Origin: Pontibacter sp. E15-1
GTDB lineage: Bacteria > Bacteroidota > Bacteroidia > Cytophagales > Hymenobacteraceae
Reading direction: 5' to 3'
Assembly (NCBI RefSeq): GCF_022601975.1
Contig: NZ_JAKVIR010000025.1
Span: 25,963 to 89,962, forward strand
Length of the DNA: 64,000 nucleotides
The notes under the pieces were generated by a model. The model was not told where the DNA came from. It saw only the letters and a program-made list of their open reading frames with translations, and made no database searches. The translations under genes were made by a program, and so were the position numbers. Every line of letters begins with the position of its first letter. The stretch's first letter is position 1. Shown here piece by piece: positions 17,815 through 25,678 of the stretch.

Positions 17815-18837
17815 CTACAGGGAGCCGCGCCGGATCACCTGAAAGGGATTCTTCACTTTCAGGTGCTTGCGCTCCAGCAGTAAAGTGGCTGCCATAAACC
17901 CCATCATCTCAAAATCAGTAGTGACAACAGTAATGTCCAGAAGCTCTTTGGAGGTGGTTTCGTTGAAAGATATAATCCCGATGTCCTGCCCTAAGGTCAG
18001 GTCCAGCCCCCGGCTCTTTTTGATGATATCCGCCAGGCCCGTTTCTTCCACAATCAGATACGCTGTACCCGGGGCCGGAACTTCATCGAAGGTGTTTTCC
18101 AGGATACCGAAATCCTTGTTATAGCAGTTGCAGAACAGCCGGAATCCCTGCATGATCTCCATAGGGTAATGCTCGCCAAAGGGAAATATCAAAACGAGCT
18201 TCTGGTATTTAGCCAATAAGTCTACGACTGACTCAAGTGCTTTGAATATATCCTTGCTGAAATCCTGGTATACGGACAGGTATTTGCCTTCCAGCCCGGG
18301 CAGGTCTTTATCCAGGATAACCAGTTCTTCCTTTGGGATGCGCTTTATGGTGGGCATGTATTCCCCTTTATCAGCACTATGGAAGAAATGCGGCATGATC
18401 ACATAATGGTTGTATTTGCCTAAGTTCTTGTTGATGATCTCTTCGAACAGGTGCGCATCGTAGTGGTGAATTTGTAAATCAACTGTCGCTTTTTCGCCCA
18501 AGCCCTTCAGGAAGGCATAGTAAATAATCTTCTTATAAGAGCTCAGCTTGTTGAAGACTAAAAGAACTTTGATCTTTTTTATATCATTAGAAGCAACAAA
18601 ATACCCTTTCCCGTGCACAGAGATAATGTATCCCTGCTCCTTGAGCTCCCGGTAAGCTCTTTCCACGGTGTCACGCGCAAGCAGGTGCTCCTCACTTAGC
18701 TCATTGATCGAAGGCAGCTGCTCATCTACTTTTAGTATTCCTCTTTCTATATCATTTATAATCGACTGTATAATCTGCTTGTATTTGGGGGTCTTACAGG
18801 AGGGGCTAAGCTTGGTCTGGTACATTATCTTTTGCAT
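17815..18837 (-). CDS. GntR-family transcriptional regulator with sugar-binding domain
   Basis: The 340-residue protein has an N-terminal winged helix (about 10-82) with the GntR pattern KYKQIIQSIINDIERG, QLPSINELSEE and ARDTVERAYRELKEQGYI. The C-terminal domain (about 88-335) has a LacI/periplasmic-binding fold (IKVLLVFNKLSSYKK, LVLIFPFG, DIGIISFNETTSKELLD) expected to bind a sugar effector. This architecture is common for carbohydrate regulators in Bacteroidota. It is the first gene of the minus-strand sugar locus and probably controls it; whether it also controls the rha-lut operon across the 1.2-kb gap is open. Confidence 0.9.
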   Translation of the reverse strand: MQKIMYQTKLSPSCKTPKYKQIIQSIINDIERGILKVDEQLPSINELSEEHLLARDTVERAYRELKEQGYIISVHGKGYFVASNDIKKIKVLLVFNKLSSYKKIIYYAFLKGLGEKATVDLQIHHYDAHLFEEIINKNLGKYNHYVIMPHFFHSADKGEYMPTIKRIPKEELVILDKDLPGLEGKYLSVYQDFSKDIFKALESVVDLLAKYQKLVLIFPFGEHYPMEIMQGFRLFCNCYNKDFGILENTFDEVPAPGTAYLIVEETGLADIIKKSRGLDLTLGQDIGIISFNETTSKELLDITVVTTDFEMMGFMAATLLLERKHLKVKNPFQVIRRGSL

Positions 18838-19426
18838 TTAGTTTGTAAGAAAAAATAAAAGTGGCACCCCCAGCAATAAGAGGTTTTGAGCTATGAAGAT
18901 CCCGGGTGTTCTTTCTACAGCTTATGAAGAAAACCATAGCGTATGGTTGGCCAAACAGGCGATTCCTTTCTGTAGCTATAAAAGAAGTATCGGTTCTATG
19001 AAAGCTGGAACACGCCCCTCAGGCTGCACGCTTGTTAGTGCAGTTTATAGGAGTGTGTTAACGAACACAAAGATTCCACGATAAGAAATGAGCATTGTCT
19101 GTAGCCTCTACAATTGTAAAGATAATTTCATGAGTGACCAAACACTTTTACTTAAATTTTAGTAGCAGATGCTATAAAACACGCTGAAGAACAGAGAGAT
19201 GAGATATGGCGGAAACAACACCTTAGGTTAAACATCAAGATACTTCGCCGTACCAGCAGAAATCGGCACTGCATGAACGAGCAGCATGTAGATATTCATG
19301 GCAGAATCCCCCCTTGCCTGCGAAAGCACACCGATCCAATATAACCTATTCTATATAGTTTATACCAATATCAATTGATAAGCACGCATCACACGCACGC
19401 TTAAGCAAGTGTAATTCCTCTTCTAT
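18838..19426. other. Intergenic region upstream of the GntR gene
   Basis: Short frames occur here, but none has a recognisable start, domain or codon bias. It separates the sugar locus from the rha-lut operon and presumably holds the GntR promoter near 18840-18900. Confidence 0.35.
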
Positions 19427-19493
19427 GGCGCAAGCGTCCGCTTGTGCCTTACAATGAATCCTAACAATAGCGGCACAAGCGGACGCTTGCGCC
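19427..19493. repeat. REP-like palindrome, 22-bp perfect arms
   Basis: The arm at 19427-19448 (GGCGCAAGCGTCCGCTTGTG, then CC) and its exact complement at 19472-19493 are separated by 23 nt. The core GGACGCTTGCGCC recurs at 39820-39833 beside another repeat, so this is part of a dispersed extragenic palindrome family. Confidence 0.7.
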
Positions 19494-19634
19494 AGAGTTT
19501 GTAGATCCAAATTCACGAACTTCCTGAACACTGCGGTATACCCTTGCTTTTCTGGCAGAGCAGTCAGGAGAAAGGAAGCTGTTGGTGGAGTAGATTGGGG
19601 AGAACCTGATGGGGCGGGCAGGCTTTGAGGTATA

Positions 19635-19740
19635 CAGGACTTTCGCATCTAATCGAAACACGGAGCGAAAGCAGTCTGCAGCCTGCCGTTGTTGTGTTCT
19701 CACCAACAACTTGTTGGTCAAAAGACGCAACAACGGCAAT
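19635..19740. repeat. Partial second copy of the MITE-like element
   Basis: From CAGGACTTTCGCATCTAATC at 19635 onward, the sequence follows the element at 16126-16245 with few changes for about 100 bp, including the CAACAACTTGTTG palindrome. The right terminal repeat is missing; the copy fades into AT-rich sequence near 19740. It is therefore end-deleted. Confidence 0.65.
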
Positions 19741-19775
19741 TTTTATTGTAATATTGTTTAATGCACAAGGTTTTA

Positions 19776-19964
19776 TTATCTGGAATCAATGATCACCACA
19801 GGGTATAATTCTTTTGCTCCACTCAACATGGCCGCATGTATTTCCTGTGCCAGCGCTACAGCGCGCGTTGGAGAAACTAAACCCCGCATGCCAACCTGTT
19901 TGCTACCCTCGCCGCCTGATAAAAAGATACCCGCGCAGGGGCTAAAACACTTTACTGAAACATG
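19776..19964 (-). pseudogene. Possible gene remnant, unknown
   Basis: On the minus strand an open stretch runs from a stop at 19967-19965 to TAA at 19778-19776. It reads like real protein near its end: FLSGGEGSKQVGMRGLV, then AVALAQEIHAAMLSGAKEL and YPVVIIDSR. It has no good start, and the upstream part is cut by stops. I do not recognise the family. It may be the C-terminal end of a lost gene that once followed lutC. Confidence 0.3.
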
Positions 19965-20022
19965 CTAAAACCGGCCTCTGACATTAAAATCAATACTCTT
20001 GCTGGCTGAAGTAGGCCTCAGG

Positions 20023-20616
20023 CTATTCCTCCTCTAAAATAAACACAGACAGCGTTCTCGCCCCGTGCGCGCCCAGCACCAGCGACTGCTCGATGTCGGC
20101 GGTTTTGGAGGGGCCGGCGATGAAGGTGCCGAAGCCGTACGCCTGCCCTCCTATGGCCGCGTAGGCCTGGTGCATGAGCGGCACAATGTTTTGCTGCGGA
20201 ATCACCAGCGCCAGGTGCTGGCAGATAAAGGGCAGCACACGCACCGGCAGTTGCGCATCCGTTACCCACAGGGCACTGTTCTCCGCCACGCCGAACTGGG
20301 CGGGCAGAATGGCCAGGTCCACGTCCGCCAGGGTATGCGGGTCTGCATCCGCCGCCACGGAAACCTCGCCCAGGTCCTTTAACTCCGGAAAGGCAGTGAT
20401 GACTCTTTTCGCGATGCTGTGCTCCTGCAACAGGATCCGCTTCACCTCGTCCATACCCTTTACCGGAAAAACCCTGCTTCCGATGCTCACGGCCACGTTT
20501 GTGAACTTCTCTACCAGGTCTGCATCCGCTGAAACAAAGGCAGGAACCTCCGGCATAGGCAAACGGTCCGGTTGGTTTCTGGCCACGGCCGCCAGTATAG
20601 TGTCTCTGCTAGGCAT
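20023..20616 (-). CDS. lutC: LutC/YkgG family lactate utilisation protein (LUD domain)
   Basis: The protein has 197 residues from the ATG at 20616, whose bases overlap the end of lutB (stop at 20611-20609); this coupled start is preferred to the one 11 codons upstream. The single LUD domain shows VDLAILPAQFGVAENSALW, HLALVIPQQNIVPLMHQAY and FGTFIAGPSKTADIEQSLVLGAHGARTL, the last being the family signature. LutC is the third part of the LutABC L-lactate oxidising complex. It ends the operon, so pyruvate is the expected product of lactaldehyde-derived lactate. Confidence 0.92.
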   Translation of the reverse strand: MPSRDTILAAVARNQPDRLPMPEVPAFVSADADLVEKFTNVAVSIGSRVFPVKGMDEVKRILLQEHSIAKRVITAFPELKDLGEVSVAADADPHTLADVDLAILPAQFGVAENSALWVTDAQLPVRVLPFICQHLALVIPQQNIVPLMHQAYAAIGGQAYGFGTFIAGPSKTADIEQSLVLGAHGARTLSVFILEEE

Positions 20617-21988
20617 GTTTTTCTCTGTTTTTGTGGTACCACTCCCCAAAAGACTCTTTCGGGGGTATGGGCATTTCGCGCTGCTTGTACCAGGGGTTCA
20701 TCTGATTGCTCACCACAAACGGTACATGCCGCATAAACCAGCGTCCCGCCTTGCCCGCCAGCCGGAAAGCGGTCGGTGAGGCAAATGCCTGCGTCATGGC
20801 CTTCATGCCGAGGGTTTTCTTTCTGTCCGCGTAGCCTTCCTTCACAATCACCTGCCGCCATTTGTAGAGCTGCTCGTGGATGTCGATCTTCACGGGGCAC
20901 ACGTTGGAGCAGGAGCCGCACAGGGTAGAGGCAAAGGGCAGGTCGGCGTGCTTCTTCATGTCAAGGTTCGGGGCCAGGATGGAGCCGATCGGGCCGGCCA
21001 CGGCCGTGTGGTAGCTGTGGCCGCCACTACGCCGGTATACCGGGCAGGTGTTCATGCAGGCGCCGCAGCGAATGCACTTCAGCGAGTTGCGGAAATCCTC
21101 GCGGCCCAGCTGCACGCTCCGCCCGTTGTCCACCAGCACCAGGTGCAGCTCGTGGCCCGGCCTCGGCTCTCTGAAGTGGCTGGAGTACGTGGTGATCGGC
21201 TGCCCCGTGGCGCTCCGGGCAAGCAGCCGCAGGAACACGCCCAGGTGCTCCCTTTTCGGGATCAGCTTCTCGATGCCCATGCTGGCGATGTGCACATCGG
21301 CCAGGTGCGCACCCATGTCGGCGTTGCCCTCGTTGGTGCAGATCACGAACTCACCTGTCTCGGCCACCGCGAAGTTCACGCCCGTTAGGGCGGCGCGGCG
21401 CGTCAGGAAGGTTTCCCGCAGGTGCTGCCGTGCTGCCTCTGTCAGCACCTGCGGGTCGGCCATACCGGCGGGTGTGCCGAGGTGCTCATGGAAAAGCTCC
21501 CCGATCTCCTCTTTCTTCTTGTGAATGCAGGGTAGCACGATGTGGCTTGGCGGCTCCTTGGCCAGCTGCACAATGCGCTCGCCCAGATCCGAGTCAATCA
21601 CCTCGATGCCCTGCTCGGCCAGGTACTCGTTCAGGTGGCACTCCTCCGTCAGCATCGACTTGCTTTTCACCATGCGGTCTATCTGGTGCTGCAGCAGGAT
21701 GCCGTGCACGATGCGGTTGTGCTCGGCGGCATCCGCGGCCCAATGAACGATGATGCCGTTGGCTTTGGCGTTGGCCTCAAACTGCTGCAGGTAATCGCTC
21801 AGGTTCGACAGCACGTGCTGTTTTATCTGGGAGGCTGTCTCGCGGAGCAGTTCCCAATCGGGTATGGTATGGGCTGCCTTGTCCCGCTTCTGCCGGATGA
21901 ACCACAGCGTTTCGTCGTGCCAGTCTACCCGTGGCTCATCGGCGTTGAACACCTCGGCAAGTGCGGCGTGGTCTTTTGTCTGGCTCAT
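20609..21988 (-). CDS. lutB: LutB/LldF-type iron-sulfur lactate oxidation protein
   Basis: The 459-residue protein combines an N-terminal LUD-like domain (about 60-290, NRIVHGILLQHQIDRMVKSK and GVNFAVAETGEFVICTNEGN) with a C-terminal ferredoxin module carrying two 4Fe-4S motifs: CIRCGACMNTCPVYR and CGSCSNVCPVKIDIHE. It ends with a DUF3390-like tail (NPWYKQREMPIPPKESFGEWY). This matches LutB of Bacillus and YkgF of E. coli. It acts with LutA and LutC to oxidise L-lactate to pyruvate in the cytoplasm, passing electrons to the respiratory chain. The start overlaps the lutA stop by 4 bp (ATGA). Confidence 0.94.
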   Translation of the reverse strand: MSQTKDHAALAEVFNADEPRVDWHDETLWFIRQKRDKAAHTIPDWELLRETASQIKQHVLSNLSDYLQQFEANAKANGIIVHWAADAAEHNRIVHGILLQHQIDRMVKSKSMLTEECHLNEYLAEQGIEVIDSDLGERIVQLAKEPPSHIVLPCIHKKKEEIGELFHEHLGTPAGMADPQVLTEAARQHLRETFLTRRAALTGVNFAVAETGEFVICTNEGNADMGAHLADVHIASMGIEKLIPKREHLGVFLRLLARSATGQPITTYSSHFREPRPGHELHLVLVDNGRSVQLGREDFRNSLKCIRCGACMNTCPVYRRSGGHSYHTAVAGPIGSILAPNLDMKKHADLPFASTLCGSCSNVCPVKIDIHEQLYKWRQVIVKEGYADRKKTLGMKAMTQAFASPTAFRLAGKAGRWFMRHVPFVVSNQMNPWYKQREMPIPPKESFGEWYHKNREKHA

Positions 21989-22725
21989 AGCGCTTGGGAG
22001 TTAAGGATTTCGGCGATGTGCAGCACCTTTACGTTGCTTTTCTGCCTTCGGAGAATGCCCTCCATGTGCATCAGGCAGCTCATGTCAGCCGCCGTGATAT
22101 ACTCGGCCCCGTGCTGCAGGTGGTCTGCCACGCGGTCCTTGCCCATCTTCACCGACACAGCCTCCTCCGCCACGCAGAAAGTACCCCCGAAACCGCAGCA
22201 TTCGTCTTTCCGGGCAAGCTCGACCAGCTCCAGCCCCTCCACCATATTCAGCAACTGTTCCGGTTTGGAGAAAGGCGGCGCGACGAGCTCAGACATCTGG
22301 GCCAGCTTCAGGCCCCGCTGCCCGTGGCAGCTCTGGTGCAGGCCCACCCGGTATGGGAAGCGCGCCTGCAGATTGTCCACTTGCAGCACATCCGTCAGGA
22401 ACTCGATCAGTTCATATATCCTTCCCCGGATGGCCGCAGCCTCGGCCGGGTGCTTGTCGGAGTGCAGGTGGTCTTTCAGGTGCAGCACGCAACTGCCGGA
22501 TGGGGCCACGATGTAGTCAAAACCGCTGAAGTTTTGGATAAACAGGTCGTTGCTGCCTTTGGTCAGGTGCTCGAAGCCGGAGTTGGCCATGGGCTGTCCG
22601 CAGCATGTTTGCCTGGGTGGGTATACCACCTGCACGCCCTGCTTTTCGAGCAGTTCGAGGGTGGCGACGGCGGCATTGGGGTAAAACTGGTCAACGTAAC
22701 AAGGGATGAAAAGGCCTACTGTCAT
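21985..22725 (-). CDS. lutA: LutA/YkgE-type (Fe-S)-binding protein, CCG domains
   Basis: The 246-residue protein has two cysteine-rich CCG repeats: QTCCGQPMANSGF (about 40-52) and DECCGFGGTFCVAEEA (about 175-190), preceded by SGSCVLHLKDH and LHQSCHGQRGLK. This is the heterodisulfide-reductase-like fold of LutA. It starts with ATGA overlapping the rhaB stop and is itself overlapped by lutB, showing strict translational coupling. Its place right behind the rhamnose genes indicates that lactate formed from L-lactaldehyde is the substrate in vivo. Confidence 0.93.
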   Translation of the reverse strand: MTVGLFIPCYVDQFYPNAAVATLELLEKQGVQVVYPPRQTCCGQPMANSGFEHLTKGSNDLFIQNFSGFDYIVAPSGSCVLHLKDHLHSDKHPAEAAAIRGRIYELIEFLTDVLQVDNLQARFPYRVGLHQSCHGQRGLKLAQMSELVAPPFSKPEQLLNMVEGLELVELARKDECCGFGGTFCVAEEAVSVKMGKDRVADHLQHGAEYITAADMSCLMHMEGILRRQKSNVKVLHIAEILNSQAL

Positions 22726-24116
22726 AATTTGGCGTCGTGCGTTACCGCATAGTATTTTAACTCGATGATGTCGTTGGGGAGCGGTTTGGTGTTCCAGTGC
22801 CGGTGGATGGCCAGGGCAGTGCCGATGGCCGTGGCCTGTGCCATGGAGGCCGCGAAGACCTCTTTGTCCGGATAGGCGGCGGCCAGTAGGTTCATATAGA
22901 TAGCATTTTTGCTAAAGCCCCCATCCACAAAAATCCGCTTCACATCCGAGCCCTCCAAAACAAGTTGCGTGGAGGCAACCTGCTGTGTCACCAGGTCCAG
23001 GATAAACTGGTGGTAAGCCTCCGTGTCGGAAGCGAAAGAGGCCAGATCCCGCTGCGCAAAAACAGACTCCTGTAGCCGGCTTTTAGGGGCCGTAGTGCCC
23101 GACACCAGCGCTTGCTCCCGCTGTAGCCTGTTGATGATCTCGGGGTCGAACGCGACTGTTTTATAGTGGGCGGCATTTTGGTTAAAATGCGCCGCGATAC
23201 GCTTTACCTGCTGTTCGTGCTCATACCCCCCAAAGAACCTGGATGCCTTTACCGGCTTGCCTTTATACTGCATAAACCTCAGGCAATCCTTCTGCAGGTC
23301 CTCCTTTGTGAGCGGTGTTGCATTGAAGGGGTTCAGGCTGATGCACCAGGTTCCGGTGGAGAGCAGCACAAAGGGCTCCTGAAAGTTCACCAGGTATGGA
23401 ATCAGGGCCGCTGAGCTGTCGTGCAGGCCAACCCCGACCACATAGCTGCTACCCGGAAACGTCGCGGGCACCACGCTATCTGACGGCACCAAAGGCGCCA
23501 GCTTCTCCAGCAGCCCCTCCTGCTTTACCCACGCATGGTAGTTTCCTTTCTGGAAATCCCACAGATTGGTATGGCAGCCGATACTCGTGATATCGGAATA
23601 CGCTTCCCCCGAGATAAGATAGCTCAAATACTGGGGCAGGTGGAGGGCATACTTGACCTGTTTGAAAAGGTCTGGCTTCTCGTGTTTCATGCGGTAAAGC
23701 TGCATGCCGGAGTTCAGGCTCCCGAGCACCGGCGAGGCTGTCACTTTCGTGAACTCTTCCTCGCCCCCGTAGGTGTCGTAAAACTGCCTTTGCAGTTCCT
23801 CGGGGTATGGCTTCAGGTAACTGTACAAAGGGCAAACCGGCTTGCCCTCCTCATCGATGCAAACAAAGCTTGCCCCGTATGCGGAGAAGTTGATGGCCTT
23901 CACCTCGAACTCCTGCCGTCGGAACACGTCCCGCAGCGAGTTGTAAACCGACAGCTGCAGGCTCTCCAGGTTTTCGCACGGGAAGCCATCCTCATCCACG
24001 ATCTCAGTAAAGCGCGCCGACTTCTCGTACACGATTTTATAGTGCTCGTCGAAGAGAAACAGTTTCTTGTTTGTCTTCCCTACATCAAAAATGGCGACTA
24101 CAGGTATCTTTTGCAT
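22722..24116 (-). CDS. rhaB: FGGY-family carbohydrate kinase, L-rhamnulokinase
   Basis: The 464-residue sugar kinase has an actin-like two-domain fold. The N-terminal phosphate-binding region is VAIFDVGKTNKKLFLFDE (residues 6-23). YVVGVGLHDSSAALIPYL sits at the domain boundary with the likely catalytic Asp. IFVDGGFSKNAIYMNLLAAAYPDKEV is the C-terminal adenosine-site region. Placement between an L-rhamnose isomerase (2 bp upstream) and lutA (4-bp overlap) supports rhamnulokinase: L-rhamnulose + ATP to L-rhamnulose 1-phosphate. The sequence is far from the E. coli RhaB type, so a related kinase such as fuculokinase cannot be ruled out by sequence alone. Confidence 0.87.
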   Translation of the reverse strand: MQKIPVVAIFDVGKTNKKLFLFDEHYKIVYEKSARFTEIVDEDGFPCENLESLQLSVYNSLRDVFRRQEFEVKAINFSAYGASFVCIDEEGKPVCPLYSYLKPYPEELQRQFYDTYGGEEEFTKVTASPVLGSLNSGMQLYRMKHEKPDLFKQVKYALHLPQYLSYLISGEAYSDITSIGCHTNLWDFQKGNYHAWVKQEGLLEKLAPLVPSDSVVPATFPGSSYVVGVGLHDSSAALIPYLVNFQEPFVLLSTGTWCISLNPFNATPLTKEDLQKDCLRFMQYKGKPVKASRFFGGYEHEQQVKRIAAHFNQNAAHYKTVAFDPEIINRLQREQALVSGTTAPKSRLQESVFAQRDLASFASDTEAYHQFILDLVTQQVASTQLVLEGSDVKRIFVDGGFSKNAIYMNLLAAAYPDKEVFAASMAQATAIGTALAIHRHWNTKPLPNDIIELKYYAVTHDAKL

Positions 24117-24118
24117 GC

Positions 24119-25393
24119 TTACAGGCCAGTTGCGACAGTCTTCCGTCCACGTTCTTTCACAAGGTTCTCCCGCACTTTCACCTCGCGGAACAGCTGCAGC
24201 GGGCGCAGCGCAGCGCCAGCGCGAAGCCGCGCCTCCGCCACCACTGGGCGCACGTCGGTGCGGTAAGCCTCCTGCAGGATCTCCTGGCAGCGCGCCACGT
24301 CGTTTTCCTGCTGGGCCTCCCGCAGCGCCTGCTGGTCTACCAGCAGCGCCTGGGTATACGCGATCATGATGGCCTCCACCGACTGCAGCAAATCCTCCAG
24401 CGGGTCTTTCACGTTGTGCGAGGCGTCGATCATCCAGGCCAGGCTCGTGGCGTGGTCCATGCTGCGGGCATCCATCCCGTCAATCAGGCTGCTGAAGATC
24501 AGGAACAGCTGGTAAGGCTTGATGCTGCCCGTGGTCAGGTCGTCGTCGCCGTACTTGGAGTCGTTGAAGTGGAAGCCGCCCAGCTTGCCCTCCATCAGCA
24601 GCAGCGACACGATCTGTTCGATGTTGGCGTTGGGCAGGTGATGCCCCAGGTCCACGAGGGTATAGGCTTTCGGGCCGAGCTTGTTGGCCAGCAGCAGCGA
24701 CTGCCCCCAGTCGCCCACCGTCATGGAGTAAAAGTTCGGTTCGAAGGCCTTGTACTCCACAAACACTTTCCAGTCGTCGGGCAGGGCCGCGTATACCTCC
24801 TGCAGGCTCTCCAGCGTGTTTTCGAAGGCCTTGCGGAAGCTGAGCTGCCCCGGAAAGCTGGACCCGTCCGAGAGCCATACCGTCAGTGCGTCAGAGCCCA
24901 GTTCCATCCCGTGCCGGATCACCTCGATGTTGTGCTCCACCGCCTGCCGGCGCACCGCCTTGTCTACGTGCTGCATGGAGCCAAACTTGTAGCTCAGCGA
25001 CTGGTCCGCCTGGTCCTGAAAGGTGTTGGAGTTCACGGCATCGAACCTGAGCCCGTGCTGGGCCGCCAGGGCTTTGATGGCTTTGTAGTCGCTGGGGATG
25101 TCCCAGGGGATGTGGAGCGAGATGGACCCGCTGGACTGGTTCAGGGCGTGCAGCAGGCCCACGTCCTCGATCTTCTCTTCCAGGCTGCGCGGCTCGCCGC
25201 CGCCCGGGAAGCGGCCGAAGCGGGTCCCGCCCGTGCCCAGCGCCCAGCTCGGGATTCCGATCTGGAAATCAACCAGCCGCTGCAGCACGTCGTCCACATT
25301 GGCAAGGGAGGAAGCCGCAAACTCATACCTGCGGGTGTGCTCCTGCGCATGCCGCTGGTTGAACTCGTCTATCTTATATTGTTCTATTTGCAT
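24119..25393 (-). CDS. rhaI: L-rhamnose isomerase, RhaI (TIM-barrel) type
   Basis: The 424-residue enzyme belongs to the xylose-isomerase-like TIM barrel, in the RhaI group known from Pseudomonas and Bacteroidota rather than E. coli RhaA. Metal and active-site stretches are VFVEYKAFEPNFYSM, TLVDLGHHLPNANIEQI and GGFHFNDSKYGDDDLTTG. The N-terminus has IGIPSWALGTGGTRFGRFPG. It converts L-rhamnose to L-rhamnulose in the cytoplasm. Only 2 bp separate it from rhaB. The 285-bp gap to rhaDA upstream contains a 168-bp repeat element, so it may be transcribed from rhaDA or from its own promoter. Confidence 0.94.
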   Translation of the reverse strand: MQIEQYKIDEFNQRHAQEHTRRYEFAASSLANVDDVLQRLVDFQIGIPSWALGTGGTRFGRFPGGGEPRSLEEKIEDVGLLHALNQSSGSISLHIPWDIPSDYKAIKALAAQHGLRFDAVNSNTFQDQADQSLSYKFGSMQHVDKAVRRQAVEHNIEVIRHGMELGSDALTVWLSDGSSFPGQLSFRKAFENTLESLQEVYAALPDDWKVFVEYKAFEPNFYSMTVGDWGQSLLLANKLGPKAYTLVDLGHHLPNANIEQIVSLLLMEGKLGGFHFNDSKYGDDDLTTGSIKPYQLFLIFSSLIDGMDARSMDHATSLAWMIDASHNVKDPLEDLLQSVEAIMIAYTQALLVDQQALREAQQENDVARCQEILQEAYRTDVRPVVAEARLRAGAALRPLQLFREVKVRENLVKERGRKTVATGL

Positions 25394-25472
25394 ACGTTCG
25401 TGTTCTTTAATGAAAAGCGTCCAGTGAATTGAAACAACCCATATGGTTTCATCTATACTGTCGTTTTATGTT

Positions 25473-25640
25473 GTGTCCCCCTTCGATGGGGGTTGGGGGA
25501 TGATTACACCTGCGGACAATTTTGTTCAGAATATAGTCTGCAGCTACTTACAATTAAGTCAAAGCTTTTAAATGCTCCTATCGTTTCTCATCCCCCTACC
25601 CCCTTCTTTGTCGAGGGCCCCTACCCCCAAGGGGGACTTG
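25473..25640. repeat. Long-armed interspersed repeat, family 2, copy A
   Basis: The ends are complementary G/C tracts (GTCCCCCTTCGATGGGGG on the left, ACCCCCAAGGGGGAC on the right). Inside are TGGGGGATGAT and CATCCCCCTACCCCC blocks. The reverse complement matches the element at 35828-35994 in order, ends and length (168 and 167 bp), with a diverged middle. It lies in the gap between rhaDA and rhaI. Confidence 0.75.
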
Positions 25641-25678
25641 TCCATATGGTGTACTTTTTGAAAGCTTTACTTTTATAG

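Noticed and set aside
18893..19084. 63-codon plus-strand frame upstream of the GntR gene
   Set aside because: No domain, no plausible codon bias, low complexity; treated as non-coding.
24071..25432. Plus-strand frame of 453 codons opposite rhaI
   Set aside because: Antisense to a full rhamnose isomerase gene; no recognisable motif.
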